A stretch of DNA of 64,000 nt from Rhodopirellula sp. (GCA_002690925.1 NZGD01000279.1:34127-98126), one strand, 5' to 3'; positions 1 to 9,929 are shown, numbered from the stretch's first letter. Notes: a model not told the origin generated them from the letters alone. Program-made: numbers and translations.

Positions 1-2628
1 GACACGAGGGCGTCTGCAGTCCGCAACAACCCTTATGTTGCTTCCGAGAACGAGTCTACCAAGGCAGCAGTCGGTCAGACATGGCGTTCTGCTCAACTCA
101 GCCCCATCGGTGCCGCGATTGGGCTAAATCCGATTGGTGCAGGTCAGAGCATCACTCAGCCTGCTGATCGCGACCCGATCATGATCATTGAACCAGCTCA
201 TGTATCGACAGTGCAGCTCAATCCACTCCTGCAGTCTGTTCACCGTCAAAACAATGACCTGGTAGAAGCAAAGCTGGCACCCGTACAACCGGTGTCCCAT
301 TCCGCACCGCCGTTAAACCAAAAAGGAAGCAAGCCAGGAAACAGTGCCGGCGAGGCTTCGATTCTCGTGGTAACTCCAGCGAAAAAGCCACTTTTAGTGG
401 TCAAGCCACAAACCGCCGTCGTTCCACCAACATCAGTGCAACCTCGCACTGCAGTGACACAGCCGACCAAAGCATCGATACCAGCAACAGCCACCGATGC
501 GAAGCTGCTGCCTGCGAAGGTGACGACAGACGCGATTCAACGGGGGACAGACGAGCCATCTCCAACCCCACCGACAACAGCTACCGCAAAAACAGAGAAG
601 CAAAGTCCGAACATGGCTTCGGTTGCCAAGGCAAAGCAGAAAGTAACGGCTGACAAACGTGTCGAGGGCGCATCCATTGCCGCGATGCTCGGCCAGAATC
701 CGCAGACCGCCGTTGCGGCTTTGAACCAGGAAAAGGCTGCCCCCATCTTCTTCTCCCTTTCAGACAGCACAGAGATTGCTCCCTCCAAGGAAGCCCTGCC
801 TCAGAACGAGACAATTAACCTGTCAGATCCGGATACCACAAAGGCTCAGCCTGGGAAACCGCTGGTACCACTGAAGGTAACAGTCAGGGAGGATGGCAGC
901 ATCATCACAACTGAACGTCAAAAGCCTACAACATCTGCCAGCAGGAAAAACACGATACCCAAGCCTATCTTGGCGGAAACCAACCAACTCGGTATCGGCT
1001 TGGGTCTTCCTGCTCCCACGTCTCTACCTAAGACTATTTCAAGCCCGAAGCAATTGCCAACGCCGTCCAGCAATGCAAAACAGATCACTCCGAATGGAAA
1101 ATCGATTTTGTCGACTGCTGGACCATCTTCATCGGGCGAGCACGAAAAACTGTCTGTGGCGCCAGTCAAGAATTTCAGGCCGAGAACCGTTCTCGAAAAT
1201 GCAAGAGCCATCAAACCTGCAAAGCCGTTTTCAATCTTTGGCGAGAAAGCCAAACCGATGGACGAAGCCCAGCCGTTGGAAAAAACAGCATCCACGGTTG
1301 CTCCATCAACCTCAGTTGCAGAACCCGATCCGACGACCGAACCGGATGACAACAAACTCACCCTGCCGACACCAGTCAGCATTTCGAATGTTGTCGCATC
1401 GCCTAAGTCAAATGACAAATCAGGTCGATCTGTCATGAAAGTTGAAAGCGTTTCTTCAAAGATTGGTACTAAGAAAAATCCGCATGCCGAGGTTGCAAGC
1501 ACAGGTTCCAAGAGTGAACTGCTGAACCCTTTCAACCGGCAACGGAACGATCACACCGCAGCACCCGAACAGCAGAAACCACCTGAAACCGAGAAAATGA
1601 ACCAGGTTGTCCGGGTAGAAAAGTTCAAACTCAGCAAGGACCGGCCAAGAGTCCCAGTGAATTTGGAATCAGTGCTTGAAACCGAAAAGAACGCGAAACA
1701 AGTCCCAATCGCCAGCGGTGTCGTTGCTCCCATTGCTCTACCCGAGTCCGTAGAACCGAAACCGGCATCTGCCGGCGTGGCTACGGCGAAGCCGGCGACG
1801 ACAATCACCCCACAAAAAACATCGTCAACACCAAAGAAACCAACGGCGGATGTGAATGCGGCAACTCCCGCAAGCATTGTGACAAATGCGAAGAATCCGT
1901 TGGTAAAAGAACCAAAATCCAATGCGGACGAACCTTCCGGAACTACGATTCTTCGAAAAAGATATCGCCCGCCTGTTGCGGTTCAAGCGATCCCCGGAAC
2001 AGTCACGCGACAAAACCCCATCGCATCGAAAACCGCGCCCAAAGTTCAAGCCGTCCCCGAGATGGTCATCGACGTTACAAAAACGCAGCCGCCGGCTCCT
2101 GATCTTCAACAGGGAATGCGTCTCGATACTGCCAGCGAGTTGAAAGACAGGGGCTTGATTCTGGGTCCTGACGTTAAGCTCACCCAACTTCACATGAATC
2201 AAGCACAAGTACGCTCACTGACACTTGGGGGTTCCGTTCGTGGTATGCGAGTGGGTGACAAAGGCGTTTGCCAGGCGTTCGCTTCGGGCCCGAACCAACT
2301 TAAGTTGATTGGTACCGGAATCGGAACGACTCGCTTGGTAGTGTGGGCTCAGAATAACGGTAAGGACGACGAAGTTCTTATGCGTGCTTTTGAGATACAT
2401 GTTGACGAATTTGTTCCCAGCGAAGGCAACTCCATCAAAAGCACCACCGTGCTCCTGAACCAGTCCATCCAAAAAGTGTTCCCGCAAAGCCGAGCCAAAG
2501 TTCAACTTGTACGAGGCGAATTGTGGGTCACTGGAACCTGTGAGTCTCAGGAATCAGCCGAGAAGATACTACGCATGGTACGCAAATCTTGCCTGATTCC
2601 AGTTCGAGATCAGCTAACCGTTAAATAA
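1..2628 (+). CDS. Large Pro/Lys/Thr-rich protein with C-terminal pilus/secretin-type N-domain (5' end cut off)
   Basis: The frame is open from the first base of the window with no stop, so the gene starts upstream; the first ATG seen is at 181 and need not be the start. About 650 residues are low-complexity, rich in Pro, Lys, Thr, Ser and Ala, with no obvious fold, and look like a long disordered linker. The last ~170 residues (about 2120-2628) are ordered. They resemble the N-terminal domain of CpaC/RcpA-type pilus secretins (a segment with LTLGGSVRGMRVGD, then GIGTTRLVVW), followed by a BON-like segment ending in LWVTGTCESQESAEKILRMV. No secretin pore domain follows. In the families that carry it, this domain sits in the periplasm, so an envelope or export role is likely. 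The exact function is unknown. Confidence 0.7.
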   Translation, partial: DTRASAVRNNPYVASENESTKAAVGQTWRSAQLSPIGAAIGLNPIGAGQSITQPADRDPIMIIEPAHVSTVQLNPLLQSVHRQNNDLVEAKLAPVQPVSHSAPPLNQKGSKPGNSAGEASILVVTPAKKPLLVVKPQTAVVPPTSVQPRTAVTQPTKASIPATATDAKLLPAKVTTDAIQRGTDEPSPTPPTTATAKTEKQSPNMASVAKAKQKVTADKRVEGASIAAMLGQNPQTAVAALNQEKAAPIFFSLSDSTEIAPSKEALPQNETINLSDPDTTKAQPGKPLVPLKVTVREDGSIITTERQKPTTSASRKNTIPKPILAETNQLGIGLGLPAPTSLPKTISSPKQLPTPSSNAKQITPNGKSILSTAGPSSSGEHEKLSVAPVKNFRPRTVLENARAIKPAKPFSIFGEKAKPMDEAQPLEKTASTVAPSTSVAEPDPTTEPDDNKLTLPTPVSISNVVASPKSNDKSGRSVMKVESVSSKIGTKKNPHAEVASTGSKSELLNPFNRQRNDHTAAPEQQKPPETEKMNQVVRVEKFKLSKDRPRVPVNLESVLETEKNAKQVPIASGVVAPIALPESVEPKPASAGVATAKPATTITPQKTSSTPKKPTADVNAATPASIVTNAKNPLVKEPKSNADEPSGTTILRKRYRPPVAVQAIPGTVTRQNPIASKTAPKVQAVPEMVIDVTKTQPPAPDLQQGMRLDTASELKDRGLILGPDVKLTQLHMNQAQVRSLTLGGSVRGMRVGDKGVCQAFASGPNQLKLIGTGIGTTRLVVWAQNNGKDDEVLMRAFEIHVDEFVPSEGNSIKSTTVLLNQSIQKVFPQSRAKVQLVRGELWVTGTCESQESAEKILRMVRKSCLIPVRDQLTVK

Positions 2629-2714
2629 GTCAGTCCGTTTCCGTCTCCACGTGGGAAACCACTTTGGTTACCCACACCGCGGCATCACGCCGTATCGATT
2701 TAAGAGGTTTGATC

Positions 2715-3974
2715 ATGAGGATTCGTTTGAATCTCCCGAGCAACTTTGTTGCTTCCGGTGAACACGGTAATGGTGTCTGGTACATCGGCACCCAAACCAT
2801 CGCAATTTTGATAATGATTGCTGGGTGCAATTCTGCGTGGGGCCAAACCGCCTTGGTCGGGGTTTCCCCGACGCAAGCTACAGCTTCTGACACAGCTAAC
2901 ACCGGCAATGGCGTCATCACGCTGGGAACAGAAAACTACAAAGTGGTTGACGCAAGCAACTTTGCAGTCACGACTTCTGTAGGCCAAGCAGAACAAAGCA
3001 ATGTCATTCAGGTCGGATGCCAGTCCTGCCAAACGCATGGCTGTCGTGGCAACTGTCGTGGTGGGCGTGGTGCGGCTTACCCCTTGGGCAACCTGTGTGC
3101 TCCATGCGAACCCTTTTGGTACGCATCGATTGAGACGCTTTTCATGCAGCGACAGGATGGAAACTATTCAGCAAGCCCTAGCTTTGAGATGAATGGTTAC
3201 GACTTTGAGGGCATTCCCCGGCTTACCATTGGCTGCGTACCTGACTGCATCAACGGATGTGAATTGTCTTTCACTGGCGTCGCAGAATGGAAACAGTCTG
3301 GGGCAGCGAGCAACCCGGGCGGAGGAATAGGAACATTCCTGACCACAGCCTCACCTTTTGGTCCCGATGATATTTCAGCCTTTTCTAACTCCACTGATCA
3401 GAGCCAGAGTCTTGAGGCTCGATATTGGTCTGTCGAAGCCAACAAAACAATGGTGGGTTACGACGTTGCAAGATGCCTATGCGGCATTCGATACATTGAT
3501 TACCAGGAACTCTATAGTTACGCGGCAGAAGACGCGAATACCGAAGGCGGAATCACCCCGACAGTCCTCGGCTCACTCACCAGTGAAACCAAAAACCACC
3601 TTATTGGCGGTCAAGTTGGAATCGATCTGCTCTATCCAATCTGTCGGCGTGGTTACACGGACTTTCGAGCACGTGCAGGGGTTTTCGCAAACTTCGCAGA
3701 TATGAACTTTGATTTTCGCAACAATCTCGATACCACCTTATTCGCCGATGATGACACGATCACTGTCTCGGGGCTGGTCGAGTTAGCGGGTGGACTTCGC
3801 TTCCAGGTCACTAAGTGCATCAGCATCCGAGCAGGCGGTGAATTGTGGTGGTTGAGTGGCGTCGCCACGGCAACAGATCAATTCCGCAAGCAAATTGGCA
3901 ACACCAGTAAAGTGCGAACCGGAAGCGACTTCTTCGTGGCTGGCGGAACCTTGGGAGCGGAATTCCGCTATTAG
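2715..3974 (+). CDS. BBP7-type outer-membrane beta-barrel protein
   Basis: The encoded protein is about 419 residues. I prefer the ATG at 2715 over one 51 bases upstream because AAGAGG lies 7 bases before it and because it gives a signal-peptide-like start (hydrophobic segment ending near GCNSAWGQ). A cysteine-rich stretch follows (CQSCQTHGCRGNC, then CAPCEPFW). After that come the FWYASIETLFMQR opening and alternating Gly/aromatic beta strands typical of planctomycete putative beta-barrel porin 7 proteins, ending in a strand with a terminal aromatic (GAEFRY). An outer-membrane location is inferred. Its substrate is unknown. It lies 86 bases after the preceding envelope-type gene on the same strand and is closed by the hairpin at 4037-4079. 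Confidence 0.7.
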   Translation: MRIRLNLPSNFVASGEHGNGVWYIGTQTIAILIMIAGCNSAWGQTALVGVSPTQATASDTANTGNGVITLGTENYKVVDASNFAVTTSVGQAEQSNVIQVGCQSCQTHGCRGNCRGGRGAAYPLGNLCAPCEPFWYASIETLFMQRQDGNYSASPSFEMNGYDFEGIPRLTIGCVPDCINGCELSFTGVAEWKQSGAASNPGGGIGTFLTTASPFGPDDISAFSNSTDQSQSLEARYWSVEANKTMVGYDVARCLCGIRYIDYQELYSYAAEDANTEGGITPTVLGSLTSETKNHLIGGQVGIDLLYPICRRGYTDFRARAGVFANFADMNFDFRNNLDTTLFADDDTITVSGLVELAGGLRFQVTKCISIRAGGELWWLSGVATATDQFRKQIGNTSKVRTGSDFFVAGGTLGAEFRY

Positions 3975-4036
3975 CGGACCCCATAGCAAGCTCCGTTGAT
4001 CGCACCCAGCTTGCAACATCCAACATAAGACGAAAA

Positions 4037-4079
4037 AGCCTGTTCAGAATCATCCGTCAAGGATGGTGCTCAACAGGCT
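4037..4079 (-). terminator. Rho-independent terminator between convergent genes
   Basis: An 8-bp outer stem (AGCCTGTT/AACAGGCT) encloses a 7-bp inner stem (ATCATCC/GGATGGT, one G-U pair). Read on the minus strand the hairpin is followed by five Ts, so it best terminates the GYF-domain gene at 4147-4551. On the plus strand the following tract is weaker (ATTTC), so it may also serve the barrel gene in part. Confidence 0.75.
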
Positions 4080-4146
4080 ATTTCAATGCGGCACACAGTT
4101 TTCAACACATTTCAACACAACAACGCGACTTCAAATCCGGCATCGA

Positions 4147-4551
4147 TCAATTTGACTCGTTCTCACGCTTCTTGACGATACGCTTCTTTTTAAGCCAATT
4201 TTTGACGGAGTTACCGGCATTACCTACAACCGTTTGATCTGCCGGATTTAGAATCGTGTTCTCAGTGATCTGTGTGAGTGCCCGTTGGATTTCGCGACCA
4301 CATTCATGGCAATTGACAGGTGGTTCTGTTACCTCCGTTTCGCATTGAGGACAAAAATAGCGAATTGTAGGTCGCATCGCAGCTTCAAAGAGGCCTCCAA
4401 CATTCGAAGCTGAAAACCAATTCGAATCGTCTTTCCGTAGCATGGACTCGGACGTAACCTTCCCTCCGCGAACCATCTCCAGTAACTCGCTAGGTCGCAG
4501 CGGCCCAAGGTCTTCCTGCCCCTCGTCCTGTTGCACAAACCACTTGGTCAC
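4147..4551 (-). CDS. GYF_2/DUF4339-like protein with zinc ribbon
   Basis: A protein of 134 residues. Residues 1-60 match the GYF_2/DUF4339 pattern (WFVQQDEGQEDLGPL, then a Leu-rich helix and a W-F pair). Residues about 66-86 hold a CPQC...CHEC zinc ribbon. The C-terminal tail is very basic (VKNWLKKKRIVKKRE). The start is GTG, supported by a strong GGAGGA at 4560-4565, nine bases upstream. GYF_2 modules bind proline-rich peptides or sit at the membrane in other planctomycete proteins; no partner is visible here. It has its own terminator at 4037-4079 and lies 48 bases downstream of the PH-domain gene on the same strand, so the two may form one operon. Confidence 0.7.
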   Translation of the reverse strand: MTKWFVQQDEGQEDLGPLRPSELLEMVRGGKVTSESMLRKDDSNWFSASNVGGLFEAAMRPTIRYFCPQCETEVTEPPVNCHECGREIQRALTQITENTILNPADQTVVGNAGNSVKNWLKKKRIVKKRENESN

Positions 4552-4599
4552 CTGATCATTCCTCCGTTGCCTGACAACGCTAAATAGGACTATTCGCTG

Positions 4600-5244
4600 C
4601 TAGATCGCCTCAATGTGCAGACTGCGTCGACGCCTCTCTTTTCTTCGCACATCATCAATCAAGCCAGCCACACCCTTCACATCAGCAATACCTATCATAT
4701 GTAAAAGTGGGTGTGACCTGTCACTGCTGGTAACCGTAATTCTACCAACTCCCAGCACCCTCTGTACCGGTCCCTGAGTAAAGCTAACGTCATCGATGTC
4801 GATCACTTCGATTCGATCTGTATTACGAGTCAAGATTCCGGTTTGGTGGATAAAACGCTGACTTGTAAGCTCATAATGCACCCCAAACCGCCTCCAGCCG
4901 TAAATGACGGCCCCAACCAACCAGATCAAAAGGATCACACCAAGCGAAATGGGGAGGGTGAGAAATCCAAAAAATGGCACAAAAAACGGCAGAATCAGCG
5001 TGGCTACCGAAAGAACCCCGAGCAGGATCCACGTCCCGACCATGGCCTTGCCGCTGTAGCCTCCGTTCCAAAGCTCTTCCTCAGGTTCATAATCTTCAAC
5101 GGGTTCCTGTGTGCTCTGAACTTGCTCACGAAACTTGTCAGCAGCGTTCATTGTGGGTGGTTGCCTTGTTTTCTCGGCCTCAGGTGCGTCTTGTTGAGCT
5201 TCCTCGCGTTCACTTTCGTTATTCACCGCACGTTTCCTTTTCAT
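4600..5244 (-). CDS. Bacterial PH-domain (bPH_2) membrane protein
   Basis: 214 residues. Residues 1-65 are charged and hydrophilic. Two adjacent membrane segments follow (about 67-90 and 95-115, from GTWILLGVLSVATLIL to LIWLVGAVIYGW). The rest is a bPH_2 (YdbS/YdbT-like) domain containing YELTSQRFIHQTGILTR and IEVIDIDDVSFTQGPVQRVLGVGRI. Such proteins are small membrane proteins of largely unknown function. The ATG at 5244 has no clear ribosome site; a second ATG at 5151 (MNAADK) is possible. It is divergent from nrdR. Confidence 0.75.
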   Translation of the reverse strand: MKRKRAVNNESEREEAQQDAPEAEKTRQPPTMNAADKFREQVQSTQEPVEDYEPEEELWNGGYSGKAMVGTWILLGVLSVATLILPFFVPFFGFLTLPISLGVILLIWLVGAVIYGWRRFGVHYELTSQRFIHQTGILTRNTDRIEVIDIDDVSFTQGPVQRVLGVGRITVTSSDRSHPLLHMIGIADVKGVAGLIDDVRRKERRRRSLHIEAI

Positions 5245-5373
5245 CGAGAGTTGTTTTCTGCACCCGAAATCGTGATTGTTAAAAACACGAAATTTCTGGA
5301 ACGGTTGCAGGTTTTGGACGCACCTCCGATACTATACAGACTCCGGAGTTGCCCGTCATTTCCCAGGTGCTGC

Positions 5374-5847
5374 ATGCGTTGCCCCTATTGCCATGTCGAT
5401 AATGATCGCGTCCTAGACACGCGTGCCGCCGAAGGTGGCTACATGGTCCGCCGCAAACGCCTCTGCAGTTCATGCCAGCGGAAGTTTGCGACTGCCGAGA
5501 AAATTGAAAGCCTCAGCGTTCGGGTCGTCAAAACAGATGAAACACGACAACCACTCGATCGCGAGAAAATCCGCCGCGGGATCGAACGGGCCTGCTCCAA
5601 ACGCCCCATCAAAAGCGACATCATTGAACGTGTTGTCCAAGACATCGAAACTGACATCTACGCGAACTTCGACTCCGAGGTAACCTCCTCCCAGGTAGGC
5701 GATATCGTGATGCGTCACTTGGCGAAGCTTGACGAGGTCGCTTACATACGCTTTGCAAGCGTCTATCGCGATTTTGATGATACCCAAGACTTCGTCCGAG
5801 CAATATCAACGATCATGGGCCCAAAAGTGAACCCTCCGGGTCGCTAA
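5374..5847 (+). CDS. nrdR: Transcriptional repressor NrdR
   Basis: 157 residues, the usual NrdR length. NrdR senses ATP/dATP and represses ribonucleotide reductase genes by binding NrdR boxes. The zinc finger is visible at C3-PY-C6 and C31-SS-C34, followed by an ATP-cone domain (VRVVKTDETRQPLDREKIRRGIERAC) and the typical end with AYIRFASVYRDFDD. The ATG at 5374 is chosen because the zinc finger begins directly after it; the frame is open further upstream but that extension is unrelated to the family. No nrd reductase genes are in the window. Confidence 0.95.
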   Translation: MRCPYCHVDNDRVLDTRAAEGGYMVRRKRLCSSCQRKFATAEKIESLSVRVVKTDETRQPLDREKIRRGIERACSKRPIKSDIIERVVQDIETDIYANFDSEVTSSQVGDIVMRHLAKLDEVAYIRFASVYRDFDDTQDFVRAISTIMGPKVNPPGR

Positions 5848-6015
5848 AAATTTGCAATCTCCCTGCAGCAATGATGCATGGTCTGACTCGGCGTTTGCCC
5901 GAGACCAAATTGGGATTGCCACCACAGCTCATTTGTTCTTAACAAACACAATGTGCTTTGTCCCTAATTCCATGCTGTCCAACCGACGTCATGGTGCGCG
6001 TCCCAGAGGATTCCC

Positions 6016-6744
6016 ATGCAAACACCTGACAAGTTCCTCATTTTTTGTCGACGCACTTCCAAGCTAATACTTTTTATCACTGCAGCCCTTCTATACACCG
6101 CACCAAACGAGATTGCTGCGCAAGGTCCTACCCAGACTGCTGCGCGGGGGAATACACAGCGTGGTGCAACTGTAGGCGGTATTGCTGGCGCGATTACGGG
6201 TGCCGCCATTGGTGATCACAACGGCGAGACCGGTGCTGGAGCAGCCATCGGTGGAATTATTGGCGCATTTGCTGGTGGACTTCTTGGGAACGCAGAGGAC
6301 AAACGCCAAGCGTATCAAAGTCAGAGGCATTATCATGAATCTCAACAGCAACTGCAGCAATATCAAAGAACTGCCGTTTCCTCTCAGGACATCGTGGCAA
6401 TGACCCGCAATGGCCTTAGCGAACAGGTGATCATCAACCAGATTCAACAACTTGGCGTGCAAACACAACCTCAGGTTGCCGATATCATCGCGTTACATCA
6501 GCAAGGTGTCAGTGAAAACATCATCACTGCTATGCAGCAAGCTCGGCACCGCCCCAGTTCGTACAACCGCGTCACAGTTCCTGCAAGAAGAAACCCCCAA
6601 CCGCAAAATTGGCAGGGGTCAGTCATCGCACCCACATACAGATATCATGCAGTTCCCCACTATCCCCCACCGGGATGCTACTACCCTGAACGGATCTACC
6701 ACCATCACCAAGGTTACTCGAGTGGAATACACATCCGATTCTGA
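6016..6744 (+). CDS. Secreted glycine-zipper protein
   Basis: 242 residues. An N-terminal hydrophobic segment (LILFITAALLYTAPNEIAAQG) looks like a signal peptide. Residues about 48-92 form two glycine-zipper helices (GATVGGIAGAITGAAIG and GAGAAIGGIIGAFAGGLLG), as in YMGG-like and Omp-like small membrane proteins. A Gln-rich coiled stretch follows. Then come two copies of a short helical motif: IVAMTRNGLSEQVIINQI, and IIALHQQGVSENIITAMQ about 30 residues later. The tail is rich in Pro, Tyr and His. An envelope location is likely; the function is unknown. Confidence 0.65.
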   Translation: MQTPDKFLIFCRRTSKLILFITAALLYTAPNEIAAQGPTQTAARGNTQRGATVGGIAGAITGAAIGDHNGETGAGAAIGGIIGAFAGGLLGNAEDKRQAYQSQRHYHESQQQLQQYQRTAVSSQDIVAMTRNGLSEQVIINQIQQLGVQTQPQVADIIALHQQGVSENIITAMQQARHRPSSYNRVTVPARRNPQPQNWQGSVIAPTYRYHAVPHYPPPGCYYPERIYHHHQGYSSGIHIRF

Positions 6745-6804
6745 CACTCGAGGTTTTTCCCTGAAATCAAGTCAGGCCCCGTAGCGTCGATGGAAGCGAC
6801 CTCT

Positions 6805-9618
6805 TTAAGGCTGGTCCTCTTCAACACCTTTGGCAAATTTCTTGATTTGCTCGTGCAGGTGCCATTGGCCAGGATCATCGAGAAGACAGGCCTGCTCAAT
6901 TTGCAACGCTTCTTTCGTCCTTCCCAGCAAGAAAAGTATTTCGGCAAGCGTGTCCCGGTAAGTTGTGCTTTCCGGCTCCACCCTTACTGCCAACGTTGCC
7001 AGTTTCAAGGCATCATTCAGACGTCGCTTGTTCTTTGCGGCAACCCAAGCAACATTGTTACAAGTCATTGCGTCGCAAGAAAAACGCTCGGCATAGTCTA
7101 CACCAGCATCCAGAATCTGATCCAACACAGTATCCGCAAGCTGCTCCATCCCAGCCATCCGCATCAAAGGCAACTGCTCTTCGGAGAAACTGATGTCCAG
7201 CGGATCTAATTGAAGAATACGCTTCAGGCTTCGAGCCACCGTCTCACGATCTTTTTCGCGAATTCCGGCCTCCAATCGCCACTCCTGAATCATCAGGGGT
7301 AGAGACACGTAGGCGGTTGCTCGATAACGTTCAGAATCAACCATATCAATCACGGCAACATCAAACAAACGAGCAGCTTCGGAAGGCTGTTCCTTCTCGA
7401 TGGTCAGCACGTACTTGCGGATCACGTCGTACAAAATTAATCCTGCATACGTCGCCTGCGTTGAATCGACGGTTAACGCTGCCAGTGGCAACATTCCTTT
7501 GTAAACCTCGGTTGCCAAATCGGTTTCCCCATGTTCACGCAGGTAATCGGCGATTGCCATCCGAAATCGAAACGATGGAGAGCAAAGAACAACTTCCAGT
7601 TTGTTTCTCAAAGAATTGGCCAATGCCTGATCCCCGATGCGCCGTGCACTAACCCAACGTCCAATTAGCGTCTTCACCGTAGCAGCATCCAAGTCTCCAA
7701 CGCTGCCAAATTTCGGGTCTTCAATCGTTGCAGATTTCCTTGCAGCCAACGTCTCTATTTTCTCGAACCATCCCTTCGCTTCCACCATGCTTCCGGTCGA
7801 CAATTCTGCTTCAGCCAGTCGCAGCATCGCATTAACCTGCCCTCGCTCAGCAAATCTCCGCAAGTAAGCAGCAGCAATTTGATACTTCCCATGTTTAAGC
7901 AACAGTCCGTAAATATTATCCATGAAGAAAACTGGTGTTCCCGTTTTCGGCTGAATCACGTCGAGGCGACGAAAGATGCTATCCATCATCAACTCCAAAA
8001 CCTGATCGACATTAACCCCAGCGGCAGTATTCCCACGAGCAATCTGACAAACCACAGAAAGCTGCTTACTGAGAGCTGCAGATTTATAAACTTGCTGCAC
8101 CGAGTCATGCAGCAGTGACAATGTCGCGATGTCACAGTCACCAATTGAATCTGCAAGCCAACGCTCGTCATTCATCTGCAACTGCGTTGGATTACCAAAA
8201 AGCACCACTTGTTCAACCCACTGCCTACGAATGACTGGGGAGATGCGATTTAGCAAATACTCCTTGATCTCTCGTTCCTTACCAAATCGCCAATTTTCGC
8301 ATAGCCGTTTCGCAATAAGAAATCCGACATCGTCACGACCGACTGCATTTAGACAGTTAATAAGCATCACCAACTTGTCTACTTCATCACACATGGATCC
8401 TCTGTTCAAACCCTGCGACTTCTGAAGTATCTTCTGACTCTCCAAAGCTTGGTCGACCCACTCAAGGTACTTAGAGTCAACCAACTCAACAGGATGTCCC
8501 AAGAGACCGAAGGTACGTTCCGGCCTCGATGCTGCGAGCGCAACCTCCGTTGAAGAAGCAGGACTTTGCTGATCCAAAATCGCGAGAGCCGTATCAAGCT
8601 GACCGTGCATGGCCAGCGTTTTCCATCGGATCCCTCGAACCTTGTTCGACTCATCAAATACAGGCGTCGAAAGTTTCTCAGTTGCCTTACGAATCAGGGA
8701 CTGGTCCCCCGATCGATCGGCAGCTATCAAGATCTTCGACCAACCTTTGACATAGGATTCACTGCCGACCTCTGAATCCTTCACAATCGTCATGGCATCA
8801 TCTGCGAGCTCATTCCAGCGAGATGCAAGTATCAAACAGGAATGATGTAACTGCTTGTTTTCCAGGTTCTTTGCTCGAGCAATCGCTGCCTCGATCTCAC
8901 CAAGTTGGTACAGCAACAAGACTGTTATTTCATCACGTTGACTTGGAGTCCAACCTTTGGCGGCTTTAGGTAGCAGGCCCTGCACATCCAAGTCGGCTTC
9001 CATCCATTGAAGCAATTGCAGACGACACAGAGCAAGTTCACGACTCTCTGCAACCAAGTCAAGAATTTCCACCAATTTTGAAACCTGCTGACTCTCAACG
9101 GCCAGTTGCGCCAATACCGCAAATCGAACCGAAATCAGCCCTGCGACTTTTTTTCTCAATCGGCTGGAGGCTTCCCCATCCTGTGCTACTCCAAGCGCGA
9201 AAAGTACAGCATCAAAACGCCCTTGACCAAGTAACGAACCAAGACGCGAAGTAGTCATCCCATTGCGCAAGCCCCCATACTCGTCACCAAACAGGATGCC
9301 ACCTTGCCAAACTCGCTCAATCCATTCGGCACGTGCAACTACTTCCGGAACAAAGCTCTGCTTCGCTTGCCGAACTAGGCTAGCCGTCTTCTCTGGGTTT
9401 TCCCCAAGAAGCCACATAGCACGCTGGCGATCAGCAAATTTCCCTGACGACAAGGCCTCCTCGATCCACCGAAGATTCAACTCGCCGATTTCATCCGACT
9501 GTTGCACTAATTTCGGTATTTCAGAATCCGAAGACTGTGATCTCTGCCCCAACACCTGCATGACATGAAATGAGGAGAGACCGCTGATTACGATGGCAAT
9601 GACTGCGACTCGGTTCAT
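6805..9618 (-). CDS. Secreted alpha-solenoid (TPR-like) protein
   Basis: About 937 residues from the ATG at 9618, which has an AAAAGG ribosome site just upstream; the frame is open for 66 more codons upstream but that part looks non-coding. The signal-peptide-like start is MNRVAVIAIVISGLSSFHVM. The remainder is almost all helical, with many A/L-rich repeats. The last repeats look like genuine tetratricopeptides (NNVAWVAAKNKRRLNDALKLA, then YRDTLAEILFLLGRTKEAL). It is probably a periplasmic scaffold or protein-interaction protein. It is divergent from the PQQ-propeller gene at 9930. Confidence 0.65.
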   Translation of the reverse strand: MNRVAVIAIVISGLSSFHVMQVLGQRSQSSDSEIPKLVQQSDEIGELNLRWIEEALSSGKFADRQRAMWLLGENPEKTASLVRQAKQSFVPEVVARAEWIERVWQGGILFGDEYGGLRNGMTTSRLGSLLGQGRFDAVLFALGVAQDGEASSRLRKKVAGLISVRFAVLAQLAVESQQVSKLVEILDLVAESRELALCRLQLLQWMEADLDVQGLLPKAAKGWTPSQRDEITVLLLYQLGEIEAAIARAKNLENKQLHHSCLILASRWNELADDAMTIVKDSEVGSESYVKGWSKILIAADRSGDQSLIRKATEKLSTPVFDESNKVRGIRWKTLAMHGQLDTALAILDQQSPASSTEVALAASRPERTFGLLGHPVELVDSKYLEWVDQALESQKILQKSQGLNRGSMCDEVDKLVMLINCLNAVGRDDVGFLIAKRLCENWRFGKEREIKEYLLNRISPVIRRQWVEQVVLFGNPTQLQMNDERWLADSIGDCDIATLSLLHDSVQQVYKSAALSKQLSVVCQIARGNTAAGVNVDQVLELMMDSIFRRLDVIQPKTGTPVFFMDNIYGLLLKHGKYQIAAAYLRRFAERGQVNAMLRLAEAELSTGSMVEAKGWFEKIETLAARKSATIEDPKFGSVGDLDAATVKTLIGRWVSARRIGDQALANSLRNKLEVVLCSPSFRFRMAIADYLREHGETDLATEVYKGMLPLAALTVDSTQATYAGLILYDVIRKYVLTIEKEQPSEAARLFDVAVIDMVDSERYRATAYVSLPLMIQEWRLEAGIREKDRETVARSLKRILQLDPLDISFSEEQLPLMRMAGMEQLADTVLDQILDAGVDYAERFSCDAMTCNNVAWVAAKNKRRLNDALKLATLAVRVEPESTTYRDTLAEILFLLGRTKEALQIEQACLLDDPGQWHLHEQIKKFAKGVEEDQP

Positions 9619-9929
9619 AACTGCCTTTTTTCTTCGCTCGTTCAATGAATTGAATCCTGACCACCAAAAAACGCAATCACCCTCATGGGGAGCAGCACGC
9701 CATATTACTCTCACAGTATAAGTTAGAAGGCCAACAAGAGCCCACCGAGAAACGTCACTCCACCAAATGAATCTAACCCAAGCAGCTACCGCTCCCACCA
9801 AGCAGTCACCAGTCATTATGATCTTATTATCGTGTTCCAGCTTCGTTTATCAGACGACCACGCCCTGGTAATGAATGTCGTACTTGGCACACCTATCTTG
9901 CCCCCCACTCCTGAAGAGAAATCCCCACC

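Noticed and set aside
4843..5373. 177-codon N-terminal extension of the nrdR frame
   Set aside because: It is antisense to the PH-domain gene, while NrdR has a standard length from the ATG at 5374.
6752..6780. Small inverted repeat CCTGA/TCAGG between convergent genes as a terminator
   Set aside because: Five-base stem and no U tract on either exit side.
9619..9816. 66-codon upstream extension of the alpha-solenoid gene
   Set aside because: The ATG at 9618 has a good ribosome site and begins a signal peptide; the extension has none.
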